A stretch of 39,019 nt of DNA from an uncultured Myxococcales bacterium (lineage in GTDB: Bacteria > Myxococcota_A > UBA9042), in the NCBI GenBank assembly GCA_937910235.1, contig CALENB010000226.1, positions 1 through 39,019 on the forward strand, written 5' to 3'. The number at the start of each line of letters is the position of its first letter. The stretch's first letter is position 1. Positions 15,323-23,933 of the stretch are shown here, in pieces. Both the position numbers and the translations under genes were made by a program. The notes under the pieces are model-generated. The model saw nothing but the letters and a program-made list of their open reading frames with translations, was not told the DNA's origin and did no database searches.

Positions 15323-16561
15323 CTACGCGCCCACCACCTGAGCGCCCCAGCTCCAGACCGCGCGTGCTGCGGACTCGTAGCTGGGACCACCTTGCGCCAG
15401 CAGCCCCCGCAACACCGCCTCTGGATCGTCGCCCTGCGGCCGCGCAAACGCGGTCATGTGGGCCGGGGCGTTCTGGCCCAGCGTGCCAAGCCCGGCGAGC
15501 GCTGGGTCGCCCTTCGCGAGCCAAGCCCCTGGGATCGAGGTCGCCCGTTCGAGGGCCTCCACCGCCGTCACGGTCACGCCTGCTGCTGCGTGCTGGGCTA
15601 GGAACGTCGCCATCACATGCAGTTGGCTCAGCTGTGGACCGGCGCCGACGTCCGTCGCCAGGACCCAGGGCACCCCGGCGGCACGCAGCCGCTCGACGGG
15701 CATGCGACCGCTCCCCAGCGCTTCGTTCGATGTCGGACAGTGCGCGATCGTCGTGCCCGTCTCGGCGAGGCGCGCGAGCTCCCCGTCGCTGAGATGCACG
15801 CCGTGCGCCATGACGACGTGTGGCCCCAGGAGCCCGGCGCGGTCGTAAACGTCGGTGTAGCTGTTCGCTTCCGGGAAGAGCTGCCCGACCCACGCGACCT
15901 CGTCGAGGTTCTCGCTCAGGTGGCTTTGCGCCCGCAAACGCAGGCTCGTAGCGGCCAGCCCACAGGCGCTGAGCCCCGCCGGCGTCAGGTTCGGCGCGAA
16001 GCGTGGGGCGATCGTCAGCCGGCGCCTCGTCGCGTCTGGCAACCGCGCGATGGCGGCGATCATCTCCCCAGCCGGCGTCTGCAGCGCCGACGGACAGTTG
16101 ACCTCCATCATGGCTGGCCCGTCGATCATGCCGTGCGGTGCAACGTCGAGAAAGCGAAGCGAGGCCGCGAGGAAGGGCGGGCCGAAGAACATCCCGGCCG
16201 TTGTGCCAGCGCGCAGCAGCGCCGACACAAACGTGGCGGCGCGCCGGCGGGCCTCGTCGTCCTGGCTGAAGGCAGCTTCGGCGGGCCAGATGGACTCGCG
16301 CAACCAGGGCAGCAGCGCGCCAGCGAACTGCCCACGCACATGGCTCTGAGGCCAGTGGCAATGCAGGTCAACAAAGCCAGGCAGCAGCAGCAGGTCGGTT
16401 GCGGGCGGGTCGCCAGCGATCGGCGCCCGCACTGCGTCAACGCGGCCGTTCCGGAGCACCACGACGGCGTCATCGCGAAGCGTCACCCGACCGGTCGCGG
16501 TCGGTGTCAGAACGGAGCCGCGGACGCGCGTCGGCCCGGCAGGGGGCGGCTGAATCGTCAT
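15323..16561 (-). CDS. guaD: Guanine deaminase
   Basis: A 412-aa amidohydrolase that converts guanine to xanthine and ammonia in purine salvage and catabolism. Zinc ligands and catalytic residues are visible: H67 and H69 in DLHCHWPQ, H214 and E217 in SHLSENLDE, H253 in AHGVHLS, and D304 in ATDVGAG; HCPTSN at 274-279 is also a GuaD signature. The length fits. The C-terminal motif that usually reads 'G..GKxADFVVLD' has decayed to GTLGQNAPAHMTAF. The ATG at 16561 has AAGGTGA 3-5 nt upstream and lies 16 bp after the stop of the TPR gene; an in-frame GTG at 16588 would overlap that gene. Other amidohydrolases such as chlorohydrolase-type deaminases are less likely. Confidence 0.88.
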   Translation of the reverse strand: MTIQPPPAGPTRVRGSVLTPTATGRVTLRDDAVVVLRNGRVDAVRAPIAGDPPATDLLLLPGFVDLHCHWPQSHVRGQFAGALLPWLRESIWPAEAAFSQDDEARRRAATFVSALLRAGTTAGMFFGPPFLAASLRFLDVAPHGMIDGPAMMEVNCPSALQTPAGEMIAAIARLPDATRRRLTIAPRFAPNLTPAGLSACGLAATSLRLRAQSHLSENLDEVAWVGQLFPEANSYTDVYDRAGLLGPHVVMAHGVHLSDGELARLAETGTTIAHCPTSNEALGSGRMPVERLRAAGVPWVLATDVGAGPQLSQLHVMATFLAQHAAAGVTVTAVEALERATSIPGAWLAKGDPALAGLGTLGQNAPAHMTAFARPQGDDPEAVLRGLLAQGGPSYESAARAVWSWGAQVVGA

Positions 16562-16577
16562 GTCACCTTCAGCGCCG

Positions 16578-17978
16578 TCACCTGCCACGCCGTCGTCGCG
16601 GCGCTGCCAGCGGCGCGGGCGGGACCGCGGCCCGGATCGACTCTGGATTCAGGGGCGTCGGCGGCACGAACGCGGGGTAGGGCTTCAGCCCAGGGTCGCT
16701 CATGCGGCGCAGCATGTGGTCTATGGCAGCGTGTCGCCAGCGTACAAACCCAGCCAGATCGGCGTCGGGGTTGGCCGTGGCAGGCCAGCTCAGTCCGGCC
16801 GGCGGCGTGGGGAGTGCTGGCAGGCCAGCGAATGGCCGCGCCAGCGCCGGCTGGTGTTTGCGTACGTAGATGGCAGCGAGGCAGTGGCGCGCGACGACGA
16901 GGCCGGGCGCTACACGCAGCACTTCGCGCACGTCCTTCTCCGCGGCCGTGATCTGACCGCTGCGCAGCCGCCCTTCCGCGCGCAGCAGCCGCACCACACG
17001 GCCCTTGTGACCGCCTGCGATCGCGGCAGATGCGATCTGCTCCGCCAGCAGCAGGTTGTCGTCGCGCAACGCCGCGGCTACGCGCAGGGCTGCCGGAGCG
17101 CGCCCGCTGTCGGCGAAGTCGGCGCGAAGACCGCCACGCGCCTCTTGTCGCAGCTTGCGCGCGGCTGTCGGCCAAGCAGACAGGGTGGGGAGGTGTTTAG
17201 CGTCGAGCTGCAGCGCTTGCCGGAACGCGATGGCGGCGGCGAGGAAATCGCGCTCGCCCAGGCGCGCTACGCCGAGCCGATAGCATCGATCCGCCGACGG
17301 CCCGCGACGGCACGCCAGCTCGAACCAAGCGCCCGCCTCAGCGTAGCGTTTGGCCCGGAAATGCAGCAGCCCTTCGCGTTCCGCGGTGGCGGCCGAGATG
17401 CGTCCTTTGGGCGCCGCGTCGACGAGGCGCAGGTAACTTTTGGCCCAGCGGCCGGCGTCCGTGTCGCCGTGATCGCGGGTGAGCTGCGCGAGCGCGGCGC
17501 GGCTGCCGACCGTGTCCCCCGTCGCTTCGCGGCACAGGGCCAATCCGCGCAGCGCCACTGGCCGCTGGGTCGACTGCCGGAGCAGCGCGGCGTAGTGGGG
17601 CAGGGCCTCGCCGCAGCGATTCGACGCCCGCAGCACCTCGGCGACACCTCGGCGTGCCGCGACTAGGTTCGGGTCGAGGCGTAGCGCTTCGCCAAGCTGC
17701 GCCGAGGCGAGGTCAAATTGGCCGTGCACGGCGTACAAGACGCCCAGCTCGTGTCGGATCCGCGCGTTCTTTGGAAACTGGGCGACCAGAGCCGCCAGTA
17801 GGTCGAACGCGCGCTTGAACTGGCCGCCCTTTCGCGCTTCGAGCGCCGCGCGAACCCCTACGTCGACGCTGCGGGCCTGCTCTTTGGGCGTCGCGGCGGT
17901 CGCCGTCACACCCGGCAGGGCGCACGCGACCAGGAGGAGAACGACGGCGCAACAGCGGTGAGGGCGGGTGACATGCAT
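16578..17978 (-). CDS. Secreted TPR protein, probable lipoprotein
   Basis: A 466-aa protein. The N-terminal 28 residues are a signal peptide with hydrophobic core VVLLLVACALPG; LVAC fits a lipobox, although cleavage after TATAA by signal peptidase I is also possible. The remainder is tetratricopeptide-like helical pairs, for example LLAALVAQFPKNARIRHELGVLY, and 'A..L.EALRLDPNLVAARRGVAEVL', up to about residue 400, then a proline-rich tail. It probably acts as an envelope scaffold; partners unknown. The start at the ATG at 17978 (MHVTRP) puts the signal peptide first; no strong Shine-Dalgarno is visible and the frame is open to 18110. It lies 152 bp after the dehydratase gene and 16 bp before guaD. 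Confidence 0.8.
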   Translation of the reverse strand: MHVTRPHRCCAVVLLLVACALPGVTATAATPKEQARSVDVGVRAALEARKGGQFKRAFDLLAALVAQFPKNARIRHELGVLYAVHGQFDLASAQLGEALRLDPNLVAARRGVAEVLRASNRCGEALPHYAALLRQSTQRPVALRGLALCREATGDTVGSRAALAQLTRDHGDTDAGRWAKSYLRLVDAAPKGRISAATAEREGLLHFRAKRYAEAGAWFELACRRGPSADRCYRLGVARLGERDFLAAAIAFRQALQLDAKHLPTLSAWPTAARKLRQEARGGLRADFADSGRAPAALRVAAALRDDNLLLAEQIASAAIAGGHKGRVVRLLRAEGRLRSGQITAAEKDVREVLRVAPGLVVARHCLAAIYVRKHQPALARPFAGLPALPTPPAGLSWPATANPDADLAGFVRWRHAAIDHMLRRMSDPGLKPYPAFVPPTPLNPESIRAAVPPAPLAAPRRRRGR

Positions 17979-18130
17979 GCGCCGGAGAATGCCGCAGGCC
18001 CCGCGGGCTGTCACGTCATGATCGGTCGTGGTCGGCCGGACTCGCAGGCACTGGCGCCGCGCGCGACGGGACCGAGCCGGCCCCACGTCGAGCCGGGCTC
18101 GCGCCTGCATGTCGACGTCGACTCGGCGCC

Positions 18131-20149
18131 TCAGACGGGCGCAGGCGTGTGGCGGCGCTCGCCCGCCGACCCGGTCGCGCCCCAGATCTCGTTGGGCGAC
18201 GCCAGCCGACCCTTGATCGCCGACGCGGCCACGACGAGCGGACTGGCGAGGTAGACGTTTCCCGGGCCGCTGCGACCCGGGAAATTGCGGTTGATCGCGG
18301 AGACGGTGACTTGGCCGGCCTCGCGTGAGACGCCGGGTCCCGCCTTGATGCAGGCGCCACAGCTCGGGTCGATGGTGTGGGCGCCGGCCCGGTCGAAGAG
18401 CGCCAGGTAGCCCTTGTCCACCGCATATTGCTTGATCTTCTGACTTCCGAACTGAATGTAGAGCTCGACGCCGTCCGCGACGGTCAGGCCCTGCTCGAGC
18501 GCGGCGCCGAGCACCGACGCGTACATGTCCATGTCGGCCATCTTGCCGCCCGTGCAGGAGCCACCATAAGCGATGTCGATGGCGATCGGCGTCGTCAGGC
18601 TGGACAACGGCACGCCATTGCGCGGATCACCCGGCGTCGCGACCATCAGCGCGAGATCGGTCAGATCGACGTGAAACGTCTCGGCGTACGCTGCGCCCGG
18701 ATCAGGCAGCAGCAGACGGTCGCGCAGGCCTTCGACGTCGAGCCCCGGTCGCATCTGCGCCAGATAGCGCAGCACCTCGTCGTCAGCCGCGATCACGCCG
18801 GACGTCGCGCCGGCTTCCACCGCCATGTTCGTCAAGGTGGCGCGCTCGTCCATGGGCAGCGCCCTCACACCGGGGCCGCCAAACTCGAGGACCTTGCCGA
18901 TCGCCTGGCCGTTCCGAATGTAGGGCAGCGCCATGATGCTGAGCATGATGTCTTTCGCCGTCACTTCGGGGCTCGGCTCACCGGTCAACTCGAAGCGCAC
19001 GGACTCCGGCACTTTGACGCGGATGTCCTTGGTGTACCAAGTGTTGGCCATGTCCGTGCTGCCCACACCGAAGGCAAAACAGCCGAGCGCCCCCGCCGTG
19101 CATGTGTGGCTATCGGTGCCCACGACGACGTCGCCTGGCAGGGCGAGATCTTCGAGCACCGCGTTGTGGCAGATCGCCTCAGACCCCGTCCCGTCGGCCG
19201 TTTCGTCGTAGAGACGGATCCCCTGCTCGGCGCAGAAGGCGCGCTGAATCGTCGCGAGGGCGGTCGCCTTATCGAGCAAGCCCATGTCGCGGTGTTGCTG
19301 GCTCATGACGTCACCGAGAAACGTCAAGTGGTCACGAAACGCATAGATGCTCGACGGCTCGTTGACCCGCGCGCCCTCGCCCAGCGCAGCCTTGAACGAG
19401 GCCTGCGCCATCGCCGTGGTGTAGTCGTGCGAGAAGCGAATGCCCGTCCGGACAAACACCGCGTCGCCAGGCTGCACGGCCTGCACGCCCACCGTGCCTG
19501 CGGCGGCATCGACGATGACGTGGCGAGCGATGATCTTCTCCACCAGATTCAGCGGCCGCGCCGGGGTCGTCAGCGTCGGCGGAACGACCTCGCCAGATAG
19601 ACGCCGTCGGTTGTATGCAAAGAGCCCCCCGGATTCGACGATGTCCGTCGCCACGGGGTCGAGACCCTGCGTAAAGGCCGACAAAGCAACCGATTCGCCG
19701 TTCAGGATCTTCGGGATCAGGCCAAAGTCGGTTGAGGTGAGCAGGCCGATGTTCTGGCAGTTGTTGCCGTAGATCTTCTCGATATTCTCGGCGATGACCA
19801 GACGAATACCGGCCGCTTGCTCTGAGTAGGGCGCCGTCTCGCGGCTGGAACCGCAGCCCTTGGACTTACCGGAGACGATGACGGAGAAGCCGCCGCGGGC
19901 GATGTCCATGTGTTTGATCACGCCGCCGCGTAGCCCGACGAGGCTGTATTCTCCGAGCGTCTCATCGAAGTAGAAACAGACCCAACCAGGGGTGATCTCA
20001 TCGGTGGAGATGTTGTCGATGCGCGCGAGGGCGGCGTCCCACGGCACCTCGACGCCGTCTAGCTGCGCGCGCACTAGGGCGAGGTCTTCGTACAAGAACA
20101 GGATTCGGCCGGGAAAGGCGATTTTACCGTCGACGACGTCCGAACGCAT
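18131..20149 (-). CDS. Isopropylmalate dehydratase-type LeuD-LeuC fusion
   Basis: A 672-aa fused aconitase-family enzyme, probably isomerising 2- to 3-isopropylmalate in leucine synthesis. The small-subunit swivel domain comes first (about 1-190), with NISTDEI (46-52) and GKSKGCGSSRETAPYS (94-109). The large subunit follows (about 200-672), starting at NLVEKIIARH. It has GTDSHTC (344-350) and three [4Fe-4S] cysteines C532 (GGSCTGG), C597 and C600 (PSCGAC). Classical bacterial LeuC and LeuD are separate genes in the order C then D. The ATG at 20149 has TGGAG 8 nt upstream. It lies 81 bp after a leuB-like gene, which supports the leucine role. Homoaconitase or another aconitase-like substrate cannot be excluded. 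Confidence 0.85.
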   Translation of the reverse strand: MRSDVVDGKIAFPGRILFLYEDLALVRAQLDGVEVPWDAALARIDNISTDEITPGWVCFYFDETLGEYSLVGLRGGVIKHMDIARGGFSVIVSGKSKGCGSSRETAPYSEQAAGIRLVIAENIEKIYGNNCQNIGLLTSTDFGLIPKILNGESVALSAFTQGLDPVATDIVESGGLFAYNRRRLSGEVVPPTLTTPARPLNLVEKIIARHVIVDAAAGTVGVQAVQPGDAVFVRTGIRFSHDYTTAMAQASFKAALGEGARVNEPSSIYAFRDHLTFLGDVMSQQHRDMGLLDKATALATIQRAFCAEQGIRLYDETADGTGSEAICHNAVLEDLALPGDVVVGTDSHTCTAGALGCFAFGVGSTDMANTWYTKDIRVKVPESVRFELTGEPSPEVTAKDIMLSIMALPYIRNGQAIGKVLEFGGPGVRALPMDERATLTNMAVEAGATSGVIAADDEVLRYLAQMRPGLDVEGLRDRLLLPDPGAAYAETFHVDLTDLALMVATPGDPRNGVPLSSLTTPIAIDIAYGGSCTGGKMADMDMYASVLGAALEQGLTVADGVELYIQFGSQKIKQYAVDKGYLALFDRAGAHTIDPSCGACIKAGPGVSREAGQVTVSAINRNFPGRSGPGNVYLASPLVVAASAIKGRLASPNEIWGATGSAGERRHTPAPV

Positions 20150-20230
20150 GGCGTGCTCCAGAATGAGAGGCTTGGCTGGCTGACGGCGGTCCGCGCGTGG
20201 GTCGGTGCACGCGTCGCCCTCGCGTCGCGT

Positions 20231-21283
20231 CTAGGCGTGGGCCACCTGCGCGCAAATGTAAGTACCGACCTCAGCGGTTGCAAGGTTGCCACCCAGATCG
20301 GGGGTGGTCTCCGTCGCCAGAACGGCCGCTGTGCAGGCCGATTGCACGGCGTCTGCCGCGTCCACGTGCCCGAAATCGCGCAGTAGCATGGCGACGCTGA
20401 GGATGGCGGCGAGCGGGTTGGCCTTGCCGGTGCCGACGATGTCAGGCGCCGAGCCATGGACGGGCTCGTACAGGGCGTGAACCCCCGGACGTAAGCTCGC
20501 GGACGGCGCTAGGCCGAGTCCACCGACCAACGCTGCCGCTAGGTCGCTCAGGATGTCGCCGATGAGGTTGTCGCCGACGATGACGTCGAACTCCTGGGGA
20601 TGCGTGACCATGCGCATCGCGGCCACATCCGCGTAGAGCGTGCGCGCTGTGACCTCAGGAAACTGCGGCGCCAGCTCAGCCAGGGCGCGGCGCCAGATGC
20701 CGTGGGCGTGAGGGATCGCGTTGGCTTTGTCACACAACGTCAGCACGCCACGACGCTGCCCGGCGAGCTCAAAGGCATAGCGCAGCAGGCGATCGCAGCC
20801 CATCCGGGTGTGGATCATGACGCTCTGGGCGACCTCGTGCGGGGTGTCCTTGCGCAGGTGACCGCCGATGCCGGTGTACACGCTCTCGGTGTTTTCGCGC
20901 ACGATGGCCATGTCGATGTCGGCGGGTGCTCGATCTTTCAGCGGGCACAAGCGCGCGTCGACGAGCTGCACTGGGCGCAGGTTCACGTACAGATCAAGTC
21001 GCTGCCGCAACCCCAGCAGGATGTCCTTGGCGTGCAGGTTGCTCGGCACCCGCGGATCGCCAAACGCACCGACGACGATGGCGTCGAAGTCGTCCCGCAG
21101 GTGGATGAAGTCGGCCTCGGGCAGCGTGTCGCCTGTGCGCAGGTAACGCTCCGCGCCCAGATCGAACAGCTCCGACGTCCACGGGATGTCGAAGCGGGTC
21201 GACGCAGCGGTGAGCACACGACACGCCTCGTGGATGACCTCTGGCCCGATGCCATCTCCAGGAAGCAGGGCGATACGCAGCAT
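20231..21283 (-). CDS. leuB: 3-Isopropylmalate dehydrogenase-like beta-decarboxylating dehydrogenase
   Basis: A 350-aa NAD-dependent enzyme that oxidises and decarboxylates 3-isopropylmalate in leucine synthesis, if the assignment is right. LLPGDGIGPE at 5-14 is the family's N-terminus; LYVNLRPVQL and VRENTESVYTGIGG form the substrate region, FDVIVGDNLIGDILSDL the metal site and EPVHGSAPDI the coenzyme site. The RENTES reading and overall wording resemble the tartrate/D-malate dehydrogenase and archaeal-type branch more than E. coli LeuB, so substrate is uncertain. The ATG at 21283 begins the conserved sequence; the frame is open a further 10 codons upstream. It follows the outer-membrane-type gene by 41 bp and precedes the dehydratase fusion. 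Confidence 0.8.
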   Translation of the reverse strand: MLRIALLPGDGIGPEVIHEACRVLTAASTRFDIPWTSELFDLGAERYLRTGDTLPEADFIHLRDDFDAIVVGAFGDPRVPSNLHAKDILLGLRQRLDLYVNLRPVQLVDARLCPLKDRAPADIDMAIVRENTESVYTGIGGHLRKDTPHEVAQSVMIHTRMGCDRLLRYAFELAGQRRGVLTLCDKANAIPHAHGIWRRALAELAPQFPEVTARTLYADVAAMRMVTHPQEFDVIVGDNLIGDILSDLAAALVGGLGLAPSASLRPGVHALYEPVHGSAPDIVGTGKANPLAAILSVAMLLRDFGHVDAADAVQSACTAAVLATETTPDLGGNLATAEVGTYICAQVAHA

Positions 21284-21324
21284 TGAGGAACCCCAGAGGT
21301 GCGGAGACGGCACCGCGTTGGTGA

Positions 21325-21939
21325 CTAACGGAAGAAGACGACGAAGCCGAGCCCACCCGAAAATCCGCCACGGAAGAGCGAAAAAGAGGTGGTGTCGCCC
21401 AGCCCGGTCAGTGGATTACCGGCGGCGCTGCCAAACGCGAGGACGGGGCCGACAGCGCCGGTCATGGCGAAGTGCTCGCTCAAGAAGAACATGGCGCGCA
21501 GCGGGACCTCCATGGAGAAGCCGACGTGGATCGCCTCAGCGGTATTCTTGACGGCGTCGACCGAGCGAGACAGCCCGACCGAGAAACGGAGACCTGCGGA
21601 CAAGTTGACTTTCGGCGCGCGGAAGACGTTGTAGTGGGCGCCGAGCGCCATGAAGGCGGCCCAGGCGAGCGGCGTGTTCGCGACGCTCTTGGTGCGACCG
21701 CCGAGGATGGCCTCAAACCCCGCGTTCCTGGTCCAGTACTGCAAGACGAGCCCAGATGCGGAGACGTCTGGCGTGCCGACGCTGGTGCCGCTGACTTCGG
21801 GAAGCGCGGTCAAAGTCTGCTCGTAGCCGACGCCGATCTTACGGTCCACGACCACGGCGGAGGCGCTGCTGGCGGCTAAGACACCGATCAACAGCGCGCT
21901 GCAAGCCAAGGTCCAAGCTCGAAGGGTGAGACGCGACAC
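21325..21939 (-). CDS. Small outer-membrane beta-barrel-like protein
   Basis: A 204-aa protein with a clear Sec signal peptide (cleavage likely after SSASA, about residue 28). The mature part alternates polar and aromatic/hydrophobic residues with many glycines, and ends in GLGFVVFFR, which fits an outer-membrane barrel whose last strand ends near an aromatic. No named family is recognised. The GTG at 21939 is supported by GGAGG 6 nt upstream. It is inserted between argB (56 bp upstream) and leuB (41 bp downstream), so it may ride on an amino-acid operon. Confidence 0.75.
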   Translation of the reverse strand: MSRLTLRAWTLACSALLIGVLAASSASAVVVDRKIGVGYEQTLTALPEVSGTSVGTPDVSASGLVLQYWTRNAGFEAILGGRTKSVANTPLAWAAFMALGAHYNVFRAPKVNLSAGLRFSVGLSRSVDAVKNTAEAIHVGFSMEVPLRAMFFLSEHFAMTGAVGPVLAFGSAAGNPLTGLGDTTSFSLFRGGFSGGLGFVVFFR

Positions 21940-21995
21940 GGGAGACCTCCGCCGCTTATGTACCGCGGAGCGCTGCCTGGGGCAACGGGGCGATC

Positions 21996-22838
21996 CTAGC
22001 GCTGTGGCGCCCGCACGGCGGTTCTGCGTCCCGGTCTGGCGGCGAGCGCGGCTGAGACGGGCGCGGGCTCGTGTAAGCCCACAATCCAGGCGGTTTGGAC
22101 GCCTCCGGAGACGATGCCCGCCATCTCCGTCAGCTTCGCGATCATGCCGCCCTGGACCACGCCAGTCGCGATCAGCGCCGAGATTTGGCTCGTCTGGACG
22201 ACGGGCAGGTGGCTCTCGGGTCTCTCCAGATCAGCGAACACGCCGGGGACATCAGCCAAGAAGAACACGTCGTCGAAGGGCAGCGCATCACACAGGCTGC
22301 GCACCAAGGTGTCGGCGTTGAGGTTGAGCGGTTGGCCGTCCTCATCGATGACCACCGACGACAGCGCCGGCACGAAGCCGCCGCGCCACAGCGTCTCAAG
22401 CAGGTGGCCGTTGACCGCGGCGACGTCAGCGACCAGACCGAAATCGACCGGATCGGCCTCCCCAGCGACTCCACGTGGCGGCCGTCGTGTCGCCGTCACG
22501 CAGCGACCGGACGAGGCCGACGTGCTGACCGCTGGCAGCCCAGCAGCCAAGCATGCGGCGAGCAAGTCGGTGCCGGCCTGGCCGACCAGGGCCATCTTGA
22601 CGATCTCGAGCATCGCCGCGTCGGTCACGCGCCGCCCGCCCCGAAACTCCGGCTCGTGGCCGAGACGTTTCGCCAGGTTTGTCGCTTGCGGGCCACCACC
22701 ATGGACGATCAACAGGTGCGCGCCGGCGGCATGGACCACTGCGAGATCACGAGCGATACGGGCTCGGTCGTCCGGTGCAAGCAGCGCCGCGCCGCCGATC
22801 TTTACGAGCACGCGCCGCCCGGCCAGGGCCGCTGTCAT
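21996..22838 (-). CDS. argB: Acetylglutamate kinase
   Basis: A 280-aa amino-acid kinase for the second step of arginine synthesis (phosphorylation of N-acetylglutamate). LVKIGGAAL (11-19), IVHGGGPQAT (45-54), RRVTD (69-73), LNLNADTL and FFLADVPGVF are the family's phosphate, substrate and nucleotide elements. The stretch after RRVTD reads VGQAGTDLLA where many ArgB have VGKVNKxLV. The ATG at 22838 overlaps the TGA of argC as ATGA, so argC and argB are coupled; an in-frame GTG 2 codons earlier is less likely. The C-terminus ends in a short basic proline tail. Confidence 0.92.
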   Translation of the reverse strand: MTAALAGRRVLVKIGGAALLAPDDRARIARDLAVVHAAGAHLLIVHGGGPQATNLAKRLGHEPEFRGGRRVTDAAMLEIVKMALVGQAGTDLLAACLAAGLPAVSTSASSGRCVTATRRPPRGVAGEADPVDFGLVADVAAVNGHLLETLWRGGFVPALSSVVIDEDGQPLNLNADTLVRSLCDALPFDDVFFLADVPGVFADLERPESHLPVVQTSQISALIATGVVQGGMIAKLTEMAGIVSGGVQTAWIVGLHEPAPVSAALAARPGRRTAVRAPQR

Positions 22839-23890
22839 GGCCACAGCGCCGGCTGTCCGATGCCGGTCGTCTCTGGCAAGCCGAGCACGAGGTTCATGGA
22901 CTGAACGGCCTGACCGGCGCCGCCTTTGATGAGGTTGTCGAGCGCTGAGTGGGCCACGACCGTCCGCTTGCCCTGACTCACCACCTCGCCGACCGAGACC
23001 CCGACGTCGCAGAACATCGACCCCTTGACGCTGGCCACCTCGGGCAAGCGCCCCTCCACTACCCGAACCAGCGGCTCGTGGGCGTAGCAGTCGCGCAGCG
23101 CGGCGTGGATGGCGGCGCTGGGTAGCTCCGCAGGCACGTCGAAGAAGCAGGTCGTCAGGATGCCCCGCGGCAGCGGCGCTGAGATCGGGACAAAATCGAT
23201 CGTCACGTCGGTGGCGCCCGAGAGCCGCAAACTCTGCTCGATCTCAGGGGTGTGCTGGTGCGTCAGCGGCTTGTAGGGCTTCAGATTGACGGCGCGATAG
23301 GGATGGTGCGTGCCCGCGCTCGGGCGAACGCCGGACCCCGACGAGCCAGTCACCGCGCTGACACGCACGCGCCCGGTGAGCAGGCCTGCGCGCGCGTAGG
23401 GCAACAGGGCGAGCGTCGTGGCGGTGGCGAAACAGCCCGGACTTGCGACGCGGTCGGCGCCTCGAATGGCGTCTCGGTTCATCTCGGGCATGCCGTACAC
23501 AAACGAGCCCATTCGGTCCGGCAGGGGGTGCGGTGCGCCGTAGAACTCCGCGTACGCATCGGCGTCGAGCAGTCGCCAATCGCCGCTCAGATCGATCACC
23601 TTGACGCCCAGGTCGACGTATTGTGCGCCGATCAGCGCGCTCACGCGGTGGGGCAGCGCCAGGAAGACGAGATCGACGTTCGGTGCGACCTGATCGGGCG
23701 GGATGTCTTCGATCTGCAGATCGGTCAGACCAGCGAGGCTCGGGATGACGGCGTCGGCGCGCGCACCGATGTTGTCGCGTGCGACGAGGTTGGTCACCTC
23801 GACGCTCGGGTGGGGCAGCAATAGTCGCAGCAGCTCGGCGCCGCCGTAGCCTGTCGCGCCGAGGATGGCCACACGGTGGCTCGCTCTCAT
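22835..23890 (-). CDS. argC: N-acetyl-gamma-glutamyl-phosphate reductase
   Basis: A 351-aa cytoplasmic NADPH-dependent enzyme for the third step of arginine synthesis, reducing acetylglutamyl phosphate to the semialdehyde. The dinucleotide motif GATGYGGAELLRLL is at 11-24. The catalytic cysteine lies in ASPGCFATA (about 152-160). GSSGSGVRPSAGTHHP and HQHTPEIEQ are the typical substrate region. The length fits. The ATG at 23890 has AGGAG 7 nt upstream. The gene starts 43 bp after the stop of the giant TPR gene and overlaps argB by 4 bp. Confidence 0.96.
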   Translation of the reverse strand: MRASHRVAILGATGYGGAELLRLLLPHPSVEVTNLVARDNIGARADAVIPSLAGLTDLQIEDIPPDQVAPNVDLVFLALPHRVSALIGAQYVDLGVKVIDLSGDWRLLDADAYAEFYGAPHPLPDRMGSFVYGMPEMNRDAIRGADRVASPGCFATATTLALLPYARAGLLTGRVRVSAVTGSSGSGVRPSAGTHHPYRAVNLKPYKPLTHQHTPEIEQSLRLSGATDVTIDFVPISAPLPRGILTTCFFDVPAELPSAAIHAALRDCYAHEPLVRVVEGRLPEVASVKGSMFCDVGVSVGEVVSQGKRTVVAHSALDNLIKGGAGQAVQSMNLVLGLPETTGIGQPALWP

Positions 23891-23933
23891 GAGGTCTCCT
23901 GGTTGTTCTGAGTTGGCGATCGCGTCGCGGGGA

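Noticed and set aside
15310-15326. Short inverted repeat gtagc...gctac at the yggX-like/guaD convergence
   Set aside because: A 5-bp stem that consists mainly of the two stop codons; no T-run in either direction, so not called a terminator.
15617-16951. Plus-strand open frame of 444 codons opposite guaD and the TPR gene
   Set aside because: It is antisense to guaD, whose zinc ligands are all conserved; the frame is open because of high GC. The protein has no recognisable motif.
18111-18122. 12-bp palindrome gtcgacgtcgac just after the LeuDC stop
   Set aside because: Short, low complexity and with no loop or T-run; it could arise by chance in this base composition.
18377-19600. Plus-strand open frame of 407 codons opposite the LeuDC fusion
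   Set aside because: Shadow of a gene with intact Fe-S and swivel motifs; composition is rich in R, H and V as expected for an antisense frame.
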